This document shows, in pieces, positions 42,639 to 51,451 of a stretch of 64,000 bases of DNA (the first letter of the stretch is position 1; every line of letters starts with the position of its first letter). This DNA comes from Acidimicrobiaceae bacterium (GTDB lineage: Bacteria; Actinomycetota; Acidimicrobiia; Acidimicrobiales; RAAP-2): the NCBI GenBank assembly GCA_003162475.1, contig PMOI01000015.1:112596-176595 (forward strand), read 5' to 3'. The notes under the pieces were generated by a model. The model did not search any database. It was not told where the DNA came from and worked only from the letters and a program-made list of their open reading frames with translations. Position numbers and translations under genes: made by a program.

Positions 42639-42873
42639 CCTATTGAGAGTTGGACGATTGGACTTTGAGTACAGAGAGGCGCTTCATCCGCCACTTCGAA
42701 TTCCCTGCGGTCAAGCTCTCCGCCAACGGTTCGAAAGTTCGCCTGGCGGCGCCCTTTCGACACGCGTTGACGCAAACGAACGGACCTAAGTACAGTGTCT
42801 CTTGGAACGAAATCGGTCGGTGGAACCCTGTTTTCATCTGACTTCATCGAAGCAATGAAAGGTTGGATGATAG

Positions 42874-43419
42874 ATGCCGAGAAACCCCTACGAGGATTTG
42901 CCGAACCTTCCCTCCTTTGAACTGACGTCGGAGGACTTGCTGGACGGCGCGATCTTGGCCAAGGCCCAAGTGAGCGGAATAATGGGAGCGGGCGGTTCGG
43001 ACACGTCGCCGCAGTTATCGTGGCGCGGGTTTCCCGAAGAGACGAGGAGCTTCGCCGTCACGGTCTACGACCCGGTAGCGCCGACCGCTTCGGGGTTTTG
43101 GCACTGGGCCGTTGCTGACATTCCCGTCACCACCACGTCGCTATCTTCGGGCGCCGGCGACAGTGAAGGCAGTGGGCTGCCCGAAGGTGCCGTGCAACTG
43201 GCCAACGACGCGAGCGTCAAGCGTTACCTAGGAGCGGCGCCGCCCCCCGGACACGGCGTGCACTACTACTACGTGGTGGTTCACGCCGTCGACGTGCCGG
43301 CGTTGGATCTACCCGACGGCGCCACGCCCGCCTACTTGGGGTTCAACCTCTTTTCGCACGCAATAGCGCGCGCCACGATCGTAGGCACGTACGAACAGAT
43401 TTGGAGCGATAACGCGTAA
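42874..43419 (+). CDS. YbhB/YbcL-type PEBP-family protein
   Basis: This 181-residue protein shows the phosphatidylethanolamine-binding-protein core: [35 protein letters not shown], the [18 protein letters not shown] pocket and a C-terminal [14 protein letters not shown]. Bacterial members are small ligand-binding proteins of unsettled role, often compared with Raf kinase inhibitors. No signal peptide is visible, so it is cytoplasmic. It stands alone, with about 235 bases upstream that hold no gene I can support. Confidence 0.88.
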   Translation: MPRNPYEDLPNLPSFELTSEDLLDGAILAKAQVSGIMGAGGSDTSPQLSWRGFPEETRSFAVTVYDPVAPTASGFWHWAVADIPVTTTSLSSGAGDSEGSGLPEGAVQLANDASVKRYLGAAPPPGHGVHYYYVVVHAVDVPALDLPDGATPAYLGFNLFSHAIARATIVGTYEQIWSDNA

Positions 43420-43693
43420 GTCGCCAAGGATTCATACCGATGAGACCTTTGATCTCGCCGACGTGGTGATTTATACGTGAACTGCCAGCAGTTCGTCCCG
43501 ACGCGAAGTTTCGCGCTCGTAGTGAGCATGTTGCGTTTTCGGGGGATCGAGGGTCCTCAGCTGGCGTAGGTACGCTCAAAGGCCATTCCGACGCAACGTT
43601 TCGATTTAAACTCCAAACGTATTCGTTTACGTAACGGATGAAAGTGAGCGCTGCCTGAGCGATCTCGACGATCAACTCCTTGTCCTGCACCAG

Positions 43694-46690
43694 TTGCTCG
43701 AAGCGATGCCCGACGGCATCGCGCTGCTCGACGGACACGGCGTTATCCGCGATATCAACGGCTGTCTCACGACTCTTACGGGTTTCGCGGCGGCCGATCT
43801 GATAGGCCAAGATGTTTCGTCTCTTCTACCGACACGGAAGAGGGCGAACTTCTCACGTCAACGAGCCGAGTATCGCCCTGAATTCGGGGTTCGACAGATT
43901 GGGGTCGGTGAAGACGTCACGATTCTCTGTCACGACGGCAGCGAAGTCGCGGTGGACGTATTCCTCTCGCCACTCGAACAGGGCGCCCAATCGTGGACCG
44001 TTGTGACCATTCGTGACAACACCGCCAAAGAGAACGCCGAGCGAATCTTGACCGACTCCGAACGTCGATTTCGCCTCGCCTTTGAAGACAATATGGCGCC
44101 GATGATCTTCACTGATATGGAGGACCGAATCATCGCCGCGAACGACGCGTTCTGCCAGATGCTGGGCTACGCCCGTGAGGAGCTCGTTGGTGACGACTCC
44201 AAGCCCTTCACGTACCCCGATGATCTAGGTATCACCGAAGAGACGCACCGGCGAATTACCCACGGTGAGGCTGAACAGGTTCGCTACATGAAGCGCTATC
44301 TCCACAAGAACGGGTCGCTCATCGTCGCCGAAGTATCGAAGTCGCCGGCTCGCGACGCGAGAGGTGAGACGTTGTACTACGTCATTTCCGAGCGCGACGT
44401 CACGGAGTCCGTCAAGAAGGACCGCCTCCTCACGTTGTTGTCGGCCGTGAACAAGCTAGCGATCCACGTCTCGAGTGAGTTGGTGTTCTTGCAACAGTTG
44501 TGCGACGCGATGGTGGACGAAGGTGGTTACGCGCTCGCGTGGATTGGCGTGATCTCGCAAACAGTGGAGGGCGGGGTTGACGTCGCCGTTGCCGCGGGAG
44601 CCACGGACTACCTCTACGGCGACATGGTTTCTTGGCACGGGACCAAGGAGAGCGGGCTGGGTCCGACGGGGACGGCGCTGCGCACGGGGGAGAGCCAGAT
44701 CGTTCATGACATGGCGAGTGACCAGTCGTTCTCGCCGTGGCGCGACCGCGCGGCCCAGTTTGGCTTTGGTTCTTCCGTCGCCATCCCCGAAGAGATCGAC
44801 GACCGCCGAGCGGTTCTGAACATCTACAGCCGCGAGGCCCAAGGGTTCGACGAGTCGACCGTCAACGGACTCGAGGAAATTGTTCGTGAAGCGAAGCTTG
44901 CCGTCACGCACGTGCGATCCGTGCGCAACACCGAGGCGGCTCTGGAAGAGACCACGCTCACCATGAGAGCCCTACGAGACGCCGAAGAAACGCTCGCCGA
45001 GTCAGAGCAGCGCTTTCGCATCGCCTTCGAGAACAACATGGCGCCCATGGTCTTCACCAATCACGAAGATATTTCGATTGACGTGAACGAAGCTTTCTGT
45101 CAGATGGTGGGCTTCTCGAAAGACGAAATTATCGGCCACGACTCGAAGCAGTTCACGTACCCCGAAGACGTGGGCATCACGGAAGAGACCCATCTTCGAT
45201 TGACGTCAGAAGAAGCCGACGACGTGGTGTACACGAAGCGCTACTTACGCAAAGACGGCCGGGTGATCGTCGCGGAAGTATCAAGGTCGGCAGCTCGCGA
45301 CGCCAGTGGCAAGGTTCTGTACTTCCTCAGTTCCGAACGCGACATCACCGAAGAGCGTGCGCTCACGGCGCAACTTTCGCACCAAGCCCTGCACGACCCT
45401 CTCACGGGCCTCGCCAACCGGACACTCTTTGAGGACCGACTCTCCCAGGCCTACGCGAGAGTCGTTCGCCAAGACGGGTTCGCCGCCGTATTGTCCCTCG
45501 ACCTCGACGACTTCAAGGGCGTCAATGACACGCACGGTCACCTGGTGGGCGACCAACTGCTGGTGGGGATTGCTCGCCGACTCGAACTCGTGACGCGCTC
45601 TACGGACACGTTGTGCCGTCTCGGCGGTGACGAGTTCTTGTACTTGGCCGAAGGTCTCACCACCGCGGCCGAAGCCGAAGGGGTGGCGGATCGGCTGCTG
45701 GACGTCATGAAAGAGCCGTTTACGTTCAGCGGCTTTGAGATCGAACAACGCGTCAGCATCGGGGTCGTGGTGTTCGACGAGACGAACGAGAACTACCGAG
45801 AGACCGTCCAGGGTGCCGACGTAGCTCTCTACGAAGCCAAGCGTCTGAGGCGCGGTCGCCACGTCGTCTTCGACCCCACCATGCACGAACACGCGATCAG
45901 CCGCTTCTCGCTCGTTCAAGAACTTCGTCACGCGCTGCTGGCCGGCGATCTCTCGATGCACTACCAGCCGATCATCGATCTCGACACGACTGAGGTGGTC
46001 GGCTTCGAAGCGCTGATGCGCTGGCTGCACCCAGAGAAGGGTTGGATATCGCCCGACGTGTTCATCCCCCTGGCCGAACAGAGTGATCTCATCATGGAGC
46101 TCGGGGTCTTCTCTCTCAGTGAAGCCGTGACCGCCGCCAGTACGTGGAAAACCGCGGGTTCGAAGACCACGGATCCCTACGTCACGGTCAACCTTTCCGC
46201 GCACCAGTTCCATAATCAGAGTCTCTTGTCCATGGTGGAGGAGGCGTTGTCGCGAAGTGGTCTAGCGCCGAATCGACTCATCATTGAGATCACCGAACGC
46301 GTTGCGCTCCTCGACGCCACGGAGACCATGAGCACGATGAGCCAGCTCAATCGACTCGGAGTGGGCATCGCCCTCGACGACTTCGGAACGGGGTACTCCT
46401 CGCTCTCCTATCTGGCGCTGCTCAGTCCCTCGATCATCAAGATCGACCGGTCCTTCGTCAGTCCCTCGCAACCAAGTGAGCAGGTGGGGACGCTACTCGA
46501 GGCGATCGTCTCGCTTGGTCACAAACTCCACACCACCGTGCTCGCCGAAGGGATCGAGACCCCGGAACAGTACGAGCGCTTACGCCAGTTGGGCTGCCAA
46601 CTTGGTCAGGGTTACCTCATGTCCCGGGCCGTTCCGGCCAGCGAGGTGGAGCGCATTCTCAGCCAGACGCCGGGGCACTGGGACAAGTAA
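43694..46690 (+). CDS. PAS-PAS-GAF-PAS-GGDEF-EAL cyclic-di-GMP enzyme
   Basis: This 998-residue soluble protein could both make and break c-di-GMP. The order is PAS (about 1-115), PAS (about 124-240), GAF (about 245-410), PAS (about 440-555), GGDEF (about 565-725) and EAL (about 745-990). GGDEF is intact at 644-648, preceded five residues earlier by a product-inhibition RxxD (RSTD). The EAL motif is intact at 772-774 (GFEALMRW), as is the later DDFGTGYSS. The second and third PAS domains are close copies. The start is TTG 43694 or ATG 43706, but the frame is open back to 43610 with a plausible helical lead, so the true start is uncertain. Confidence 0.9.
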   Translation: MLEAMPDGIALLDGHGVIRDINGCLTTLTGFAAADLIGQDVSSLLPTRKRANFSRQRAEYRPEFGVRQIGVGEDVTILCHDGSEVAVDVFLSPLEQGAQSWTVVTIRDNTAKENAERILTDSERRFRLAFEDNMAPMIFTDMEDRIIAANDAFCQMLGYAREELVGDDSKPFTYPDDLGITEETHRRITHGEAEQVRYMKRYLHKNGSLIVAEVSKSPARDARGETLYYVISERDVTESVKKDRLLTLLSAVNKLAIHVSSELVFLQQLCDAMVDEGGYALAWIGVISQTVEGGVDVAVAAGATDYLYGDMVSWHGTKESGLGPTGTALRTGESQIVHDMASDQSFSPWRDRAAQFGFGSSVAIPEEIDDRRAVLNIYSREAQGFDESTVNGLEEIVREAKLAVTHVRSVRNTEAALEETTLTMRALRDAEETLAESEQRFRIAFENNMAPMVFTNHEDISIDVNEAFCQMVGFSKDEIIGHDSKQFTYPEDVGITEETHLRLTSEEADDVVYTKRYLRKDGRVIVAEVSRSAARDASGKVLYFLSSERDITEERALTAQLSHQALHDPLTGLANRTLFEDRLSQAYARVVRQDGFAAVLSLDLDDFKGVNDTHGHLVGDQLLVGIARRLELVTRSTDTLCRLGGDEFLYLAEGLTTAAEAEGVADRLLDVMKEPFTFSGFEIEQRVSIGVVVFDETNENYRETVQGADVALYEAKRLRRGRHVVFDPTMHEHAISRFSLVQELRHALLAGDLSMHYQPIIDLDTTEVVGFEALMRWLHPEKGWISPDVFIPLAEQSDLIMELGVFSLSEAVTAASTWKTAGSKTTDPYVTVNLSAHQFHNQSLLSMVEEALSRSGLAPNRLIIEITERVALLDATETMSTMSQLNRLGVGIALDDFGTGYSSLSYLALLSPSIIKIDRSFVSPSQPSEQVGTLLEAIVSLGHKLHTTVLAEGIETPEQYERLRQLGCQLGQGYLMSRAVPASEVERILSQTPGHWDK

Positions 46691-46771
46691 AGCCAACGTT
46701 CGTCGTCGATCAAGACTGGAAAGCGGAAGCTCTTTTCGTTGGACCTGAGGGGTCACTTACCCCCCGCGTGC

Positions 46772-46906
46772 TCAAAGGTAGTGGGGCGGCTTCTCGTCAC
46801 GGTCGTATCGCAGTCGTGCAATTTCGGCCTTCAACCGATCAACCTCTTCACGAAGCGCGCGGATGACTGCCTCGAGTTCCTCATTCTGAGAATCGTCGCT
46901 CGCCAC
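46772..46906 (-). CDS. Small coiled-coil protein
   Basis: A 44-codon frame runs from GTG 46906 to TGA 46772, with AAAGG about 8 bases upstream of the start. The product is strongly acidic then heptad-patterned, with Leu/Val/Ile at coiled-coil positions (EELEAVIRALREEVDRLKAE) and a short tail, EKPPHYL. The composition and ribosome site argue that it is real; overlapping plus-strand frames lack both. It may form a parallel dimer or bind a partner; no function is known. Confidence 0.62.
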   Translation of the reverse strand: MASDDSQNEELEAVIRALREEVDRLKAEIARLRYDRDEKPPHYL

Positions 46907-47037
46907 CGTTCAACCTTTACACACGGATTGTCCCAACCTGCGATAGGTCCCAAAGTGTGAACGCCGTGGTGCGTCACCTTTTTCAAAAGCGGATCATGTT
47001 CCTGCTCCGCCGTGTGGAGACGTTCTTCGCTCGAGGA

Positions 47038-48312
47038 TTACGGGAAGAGTCCGCGCAGTTCGGTCGCCTCGGCGATTCGTTCAACGCCCACCACGAGAGC
47101 GGTGTCGCGTAAGGGCACGTTGAGCTGGTCGTGACGTTCCCAGATGTAGTCGAAGGCGTCGTGCATGGTCTTTTCGAGGCGTTGACGAAAGAGTTCGCCC
47201 TCCCACATGAAGCCCTGGAGGTCTTGGGCCCACTCGAAGTACGACGCCACGACGCCCCCCGCGTTCGCTAAGACGTCGGGCACGACGGGAATGTTGCGAC
47301 TCGTGAGGACGGCTGCTCCTTCGCCGGTCGTGGGGCCGTTCGCCGCCTCCACCATGAGTGACGCGGCCATGGTCTCGGCGACCTTATCGGTGATCACGCC
47401 GCCCAGCGCCGCGGGAATGGCGATATCGCTCGGCAGGGTGAAAAGCTCGTCGGCGTGGATCTCTTCGCTACCGGGGTAGCCCATGATGGACTTGGCCTCA
47501 CTGAAGTGCAGCGCCATCTTCTCGTGGTCGATACCGTCGGGCACGTGGATCGCGCCGTGGATGTCGGCGAGGCCAACGATCATCATGCCGCGCTCACTCA
47601 AGAGTTTGATGAGTGGCGCTCCCACTTTCCCGTAGCCCTGGATCACGACGCGTTCGCCCTGGGGGCTTCGGTTGAGTTGCTTTAATAGCGCGATGGTGCA
47701 GATCGTCACGCCGAGCGACGTGGAGCCCGCGTGGCCGAGTGACCCGCCAATGGCGAGGGGTTTTCCCGTGACGACGCCGGGCATGTTGTGTCCGGCCAAC
47801 ATCGACACCGTGTCCATGATCCAACTCATCACTTGCGGGTCGGTGTTGATGTCGGGCGCGGGGATGTCGCGGTCGGGCCCGATCATGGGCGAGATGGCGA
47901 AGGCGTAGCGACGCGTCAGTCGTTCGAGTTCAGCGTGCGAGAGATTCGAGGGGTCGACCTTCACGCCGCCCTTGGCCCCGCCGTAGGGGATGTTCACGAC
48001 GGCGCACTTGATCGACATGTCGGCGCTGAGCGCCGCGATCTCATCGACGTTCACGCTCGGATGAAAGCGAATGCCCCCCTTGCCGGGACCCCTCGACGTG
48101 TTGTGTTGAATGCGCCATCCGGTGAACATGTCGATCTCGCCCGAGTCCATGCGCACCGGGACCGCGACTTCGAGGATTCGCTCGGGGGTCACGATGCGTC
48201 GGATCATTCCCTCGTCGAGGCCGAGGAGTTCGCCGGCCTTTTCGATGAGGGACGTGACGTGAAGCCACGGATTGAATTCGTCAGGGTGTGCTTCGTGAGG
48301 ACGCGTGACCAC
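47038..48312 (-). CDS. Glutamate dehydrogenase (Glu/Leu/Phe/Val dehydrogenase family)
   Basis: This enzyme, about 424 residues, reversibly deaminates glutamate with NAD(P). Motifs are GPGKGGIRFHPSV, the catalytic lysine in VNIPYGGAKGGVKVDP, DIPAPDINTD and the Rossmann GYGKVGAPL. I place the start at GTG 48312 because family similarity begins soon after; the longer frame to 48414 adds an unlikely leader. Length and sequence fit GDH better than leucine dehydrogenase. It is divergent from the luciferase-like gene. Confidence 0.88.
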   Translation of the reverse strand: MVTRPHEAHPDEFNPWLHVTSLIEKAGELLGLDEGMIRRIVTPERILEVAVPVRMDSGEIDMFTGWRIQHNTSRGPGKGGIRFHPSVNVDEIAALSADMSIKCAVVNIPYGGAKGGVKVDPSNLSHAELERLTRRYAFAISPMIGPDRDIPAPDINTDPQVMSWIMDTVSMLAGHNMPGVVTGKPLAIGGSLGHAGSTSLGVTICTIALLKQLNRSPQGERVVIQGYGKVGAPLIKLLSERGMMIVGLADIHGAIHVPDGIDHEKMALHFSEAKSIMGYPGSEEIHADELFTLPSDIAIPAALGGVITDKVAETMAASLMVEAANGPTTGEGAAVLTSRNIPVVPDVLANAGGVVASYFEWAQDLQGFMWEGELFRQRLEKTMHDAFDYIWERHDQLNVPLRDTALVVGVERIAEATELRGLFP

Positions 48313-48455
48313 GGTCCACCAGCCTTTGTGATGGGAAAGCGCCGTTGCTTTCACTGTCCAGATTACGTGCGCAGGACCCACGAGTGTGGCCAGGTGACGT
48401 CTTTCTCGCGCCACGAGGTCAGATACTGTGACACTCAGCGTGTGAAAGGTCAGCC

Positions 48456-49502
48456 ATGAAGATTACGACGATGATGGGCTACGCCGGCGGCTTCAAACAA
48501 GCCGCGCGTGAGGTCGCGGAGATGGAAAAGGCCGGACTCGACCTCGTCTGGGTCGCCGAGGCCTACGGCTTCGACAGTCCCTCGCTCATGGGCTACTTGG
48601 CCGCCCTCACCGATCGGGTGGACATCGGCGCGGCGATCTTGCCGATCTATACCCGCACCCCGACGCTGCTTGCCATGACCGCGGCCGGTATCGACGCGCT
48701 CTCCGACGGTCGTTTTCATCTGGGACTCGGCGCCTCAGGTCCCCAGGTCATCGAGGGATTTCACGGGGTTCCTTACACCAACCCGCTCGGGCGAACCCGT
48801 GAGATCGTCGAGATCTGTCGCGACGTGTGGAGGCGCGAAGCACCACTCGTGCACCAGGGAAAGAACTTCACGTTGCCTCTACCGTCGGAGCAGGGGACCG
48901 GCCTCGGCAAGCCCCTCAAGATCATCGCGCACCCGGTTCGCAGCGAGATTCCAATCTGGATCGCGTCATTGGGGGAGAAGAACGTTGCGTTGACGGCCGA
49001 GATCGCGAACGGTTGGCTGCCGATCCTCTTCATCCCCGAGCGCGCCGCCGACGTGTGGGGAGCAGCGTTGCGCGCGGGTCAAGCGAAGCGCGAGGCCGCC
49101 CTGGGCGAGCTGATGATCAACGCCGGCGGGATCCTCGCCATTGGCGAAAGTGACGACGTCACCGCGCTGCGAGAACTTCAACGCCCGATGGTCGCGCTCT
49201 ACGTAGGGGGCATGGGCGCCAAGGGCAAGAACTTCTACAACGAACTGGCTGTTCGCTACGGCTTCGAAAAGGAGGCCGAGATCATCCAAGACCTCTACCT
49301 CGCCGGGAAGAAACACGAGGCCGAAGCGGCGGTGCCGAGTGAGTTCCTCGAACTGACGACGCTCTGTGGACCCCAGAGCTACGTCGAAGAGCGGGTCGCG
49401 GCCTTTCGAGCGGCTGGCGTCACGCACCTCCAGGTCCATCCCATACCCATGCCCGGTCAGAGTGCCGCGACGCTCATTGAAACCGTGAAGGGGATGTTCT
49501 AG
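48456..49502 (+). CDS. Luciferase-like F420-dependent oxidoreductase
   Basis: This 348-residue (beta/alpha)8 monooxygenase-like protein belongs to the LLM family: LDLVWVAEAYGFDS, ILPIYTRTPTLLAMTAAGIDALSDGRFHLGLGASG and HPVRSEIPIWIASLGEKNVALTAEIANGWLP. Actinobacterial members of this type mostly use cofactor F420 rather than FMN, so F420 use is likely but not shown. The substrate is unknown. ATG 48456 follows an AAAGG site. Its end overlaps the last bases of the convergent ABC exporter gene. Confidence 0.87.
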   Translation: MKITTMMGYAGGFKQAAREVAEMEKAGLDLVWVAEAYGFDSPSLMGYLAALTDRVDIGAAILPIYTRTPTLLAMTAAGIDALSDGRFHLGLGASGPQVIEGFHGVPYTNPLGRTREIVEICRDVWRREAPLVHQGKNFTLPLPSEQGTGLGKPLKIIAHPVRSEIPIWIASLGEKNVALTAEIANGWLPILFIPERAADVWGAALRAGQAKREAALGELMINAGGILAIGESDDVTALRELQRPMVALYVGGMGAKGKNFYNELAVRYGFEKEAEIIQDLYLAGKKHEAEAAVPSEFLELTTLCGPQSYVEERVAAFRAAGVTHLQVHPIPMPGQSAATLIETVKGMF

Positions 49503-51451
49503 GCACCCGCGCGCGTCGCGTCACGTCCGCCTGAGGCGAGCCACGCGTCGTACATGGTGGCGTAGGCGCCGCCCAATTTCAAGAGTTCCCGGGGCGTACC
49601 CATTTCGACGATGCCGCCGTCGTCGATGACCACGATGCGGTCGGCGCGCTGGGCGGTGGTGAGACGGTGCGCGATGAGGATGGCCGAGCGCCCTTCGAGG
49701 AGTCGGTCGAGGGCGCGCTCGATAACGGTTTCACTTCGTAGGTCGAGCGACGAGGTCGCCTCGTCCAAGATCAATACGCGCGGTCGCGCCAGAAAGGCGC
49801 GTGCCAGTGCCAGTTGCTGGCGTTCCCCGGCCGAGAGGGTCTGGCCGCGTTCGTGCACGGGGGTGTCGAGTCCGTCCGGCAGTCGATCGACGAGCTCGCG
49901 AAGTCCCACGACGTCGATGGCTGTTTCGATGTCCTCGTCGGTGGCGTCAAGGTCTCCGAAACGAAGGTTGGTGCGAATCGAACCAGCGAAGAGGAAGGGC
50001 TCTTGGGGAACGACCCCGAGCTGCGAGCGCAGTGAGCGCAGCGTCACCGTGCGTACGTCAATGCCGTCAACGAGAACGCGTCCCGACGTGGGGTCGTAGA
50101 AGCGGTTGGCGAGTTTGGCCATGGTGGACTTACCGGCGCCCGTCGGCCCCACGAAGGCCACGGACTCACCGGGCTCGATGACCAAGTTGACGTCGTGCAG
50201 GACGAGCGTGTCAGGGTTGTAGCCAAAGCTCACGTTCTCGAACGTGATGCGGCCCTCGATCGCGGGCAACGTGACGGCGTTCGCAATCTCGTCGACCGTG
50301 GGCGGGATCTCCAAGAGTTCGCGGAGACGGATGATTGACGATCGGCCCTGTTGCAGGCTGTTGTACTGCTGAACGAGCAACTGAATAGGCGCGAAGAAAC
50401 GGTTGAGATACAAGAAGAACGCGATGAGGTAGGCGATGTTCAACTGGTGGTCCAGCACCATTCGCCCACCAATACCGAGCAACAGCGCTTGACCCAGGAT
50501 GCCGATCATGAGCGTCGAGGGTCCGTAGATGGCGTTGACGCGTCCCGTGTAGATGTTGGCGTCGCGGTACGCCCCCACGACGTGACGGTGGTTGCGGATG
50601 TTGCGCTTTTGACGGTTGTTGGCCGTCACGACGCGAATGCCGTAGAGCGACTCCGAGAGGTCGGCCAAGACCAGCGCGATGCGGTCGCGGGCGAGGAGGT
50701 AGCCCTTCTCCGAGGCCTGGTGGAACCAGACCGTGAACACGAAGAGCAGCGGCACGATGAGTAGCACCGTCCAGGCGGCCAGTTCGACGTTCGTCTTGAA
50801 GAGGATGACGGTGATGACGATCATCGTCAGGCCCTGCAGGGCGAACTGGCTGATGCCGTCTTGGACGAGTTGTTGCAGGTTCTCCACGTCACTGGTCATG
50901 CGGCTCATCAGCACACCGGCCTTCTCGTCGGTGAAGAAGTCGAGACTGAGTCGTTGGAAGTGCGTGAACACCCTGATCCGCAGGTCGTGCATGACGCGCG
51001 ACGAGAGTTTTCCGGTCACGTCCACTTGCAGGCGCTGGAAGTAGACACTCACCAGCGCCAAGACGAGATAGATGATCGCGCACGCGGCGATGACCTTGAG
51101 GTCGCGATGACCTGGCTCCATGCCGTTCTTGATGGCGAATTCGGTGAGTAGTGGCCCGGCCTGCAGAGTGAGAGCCGTGATGATGACGAGGAGCGAGCCC
51201 GAGACGACCCACTTGGGATAGACCTTGATCAGGTTCGGCAGCGTCAGGCGTTCGCGCTCCTTCTCGCTGGGGCGCTGCGTGAAGTGGACGTTGGATTTCG
51301 GGTGTTCGGGCTCACTGGCGAGGAGCTTCGTCGCCTCGTCCATCAACTCCGAGGGGATGCCCCCAAAGGGCAGTCCGGCGCGACCGCTCGCGGCGGACGC
51401 GCTGCCGCCGAACATGCCTCCGCCACCACCGAAACCGCCGCCCCAACCCAT
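49499..51451 (-). CDS. ABC exporter half-transporter, partner B
   Basis: This 650-residue protein has a Gly-rich N-terminus (about 1-25), a six-helix exporter membrane domain (about 85-390) and a nucleotide-binding domain. Walker A is GPTGAGKST, the signature is altered to LSAGERQQ, and Walker B with catalytic Glu is VLILDEATSS. Its ATG shares a base with the stop of the upstream half-transporter (TAATG), so the two form a heterodimer. Together they have one complete and one degenerate ATP site. The cargo, lipid, peptide or drug, cannot be read from sequence. Confidence 0.9.
   Translation of the reverse strand: MGWGGGFGGGGGMFGGSASAASGRAGLPFGGIPSELMDEATKLLASEPEHPKSNVHFTQRPSEKERERLTLPNLIKVYPKWVVSGSLLVIITALTLQAGPLLTEFAIKNGMEPGHRDLKVIAACAIIYLVLALVSVYFQRLQVDVTGKLSSRVMHDLRIRVFTHFQRLSLDFFTDEKAGVLMSRMTSDVENLQQLVQDGISQFALQGLTMIVITVILFKTNVELAAWTVLLIVPLLFVFTVWFHQASEKGYLLARDRIALVLADLSESLYGIRVVTANNRQKRNIRNHRHVVGAYRDANIYTGRVNAIYGPSTLMIGILGQALLLGIGGRMVLDHQLNIAYLIAFFLYLNRFFAPIQLLVQQYNSLQQGRSSIIRLRELLEIPPTVDEIANAVTLPAIEGRITFENVSFGYNPDTLVLHDVNLVIEPGESVAFVGPTGAGKSTMAKLANRFYDPTSGRVLVDGIDVRTVTLRSLRSQLGVVPQEPFLFAGSIRTNLRFGDLDATDEDIETAIDVVGLRELVDRLPDGLDTPVHERGQTLSAGERQQLALARAFLARPRVLILDEATSSLDLRSETVIERALDRLLEGRSAILIAHRLTTAQRADRIVVIDDGGIVEMGTPRELLKLGGAYATMYDAWLASGGRDATRAGA

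Noticed and set aside
42635..42847. Short frames on both strands between the aldolase and PEBP genes
   Set aside because: No ribosome site, family pattern or balanced composition; both strands are open over the same stretch, as happens by chance in GC-rich DNA.
45281..46213. 310-residue minus-strand frame inside the GGDEF/EAL gene
   Set aside because: Antisense to intact catalytic motifs; no independent evidence of coding.
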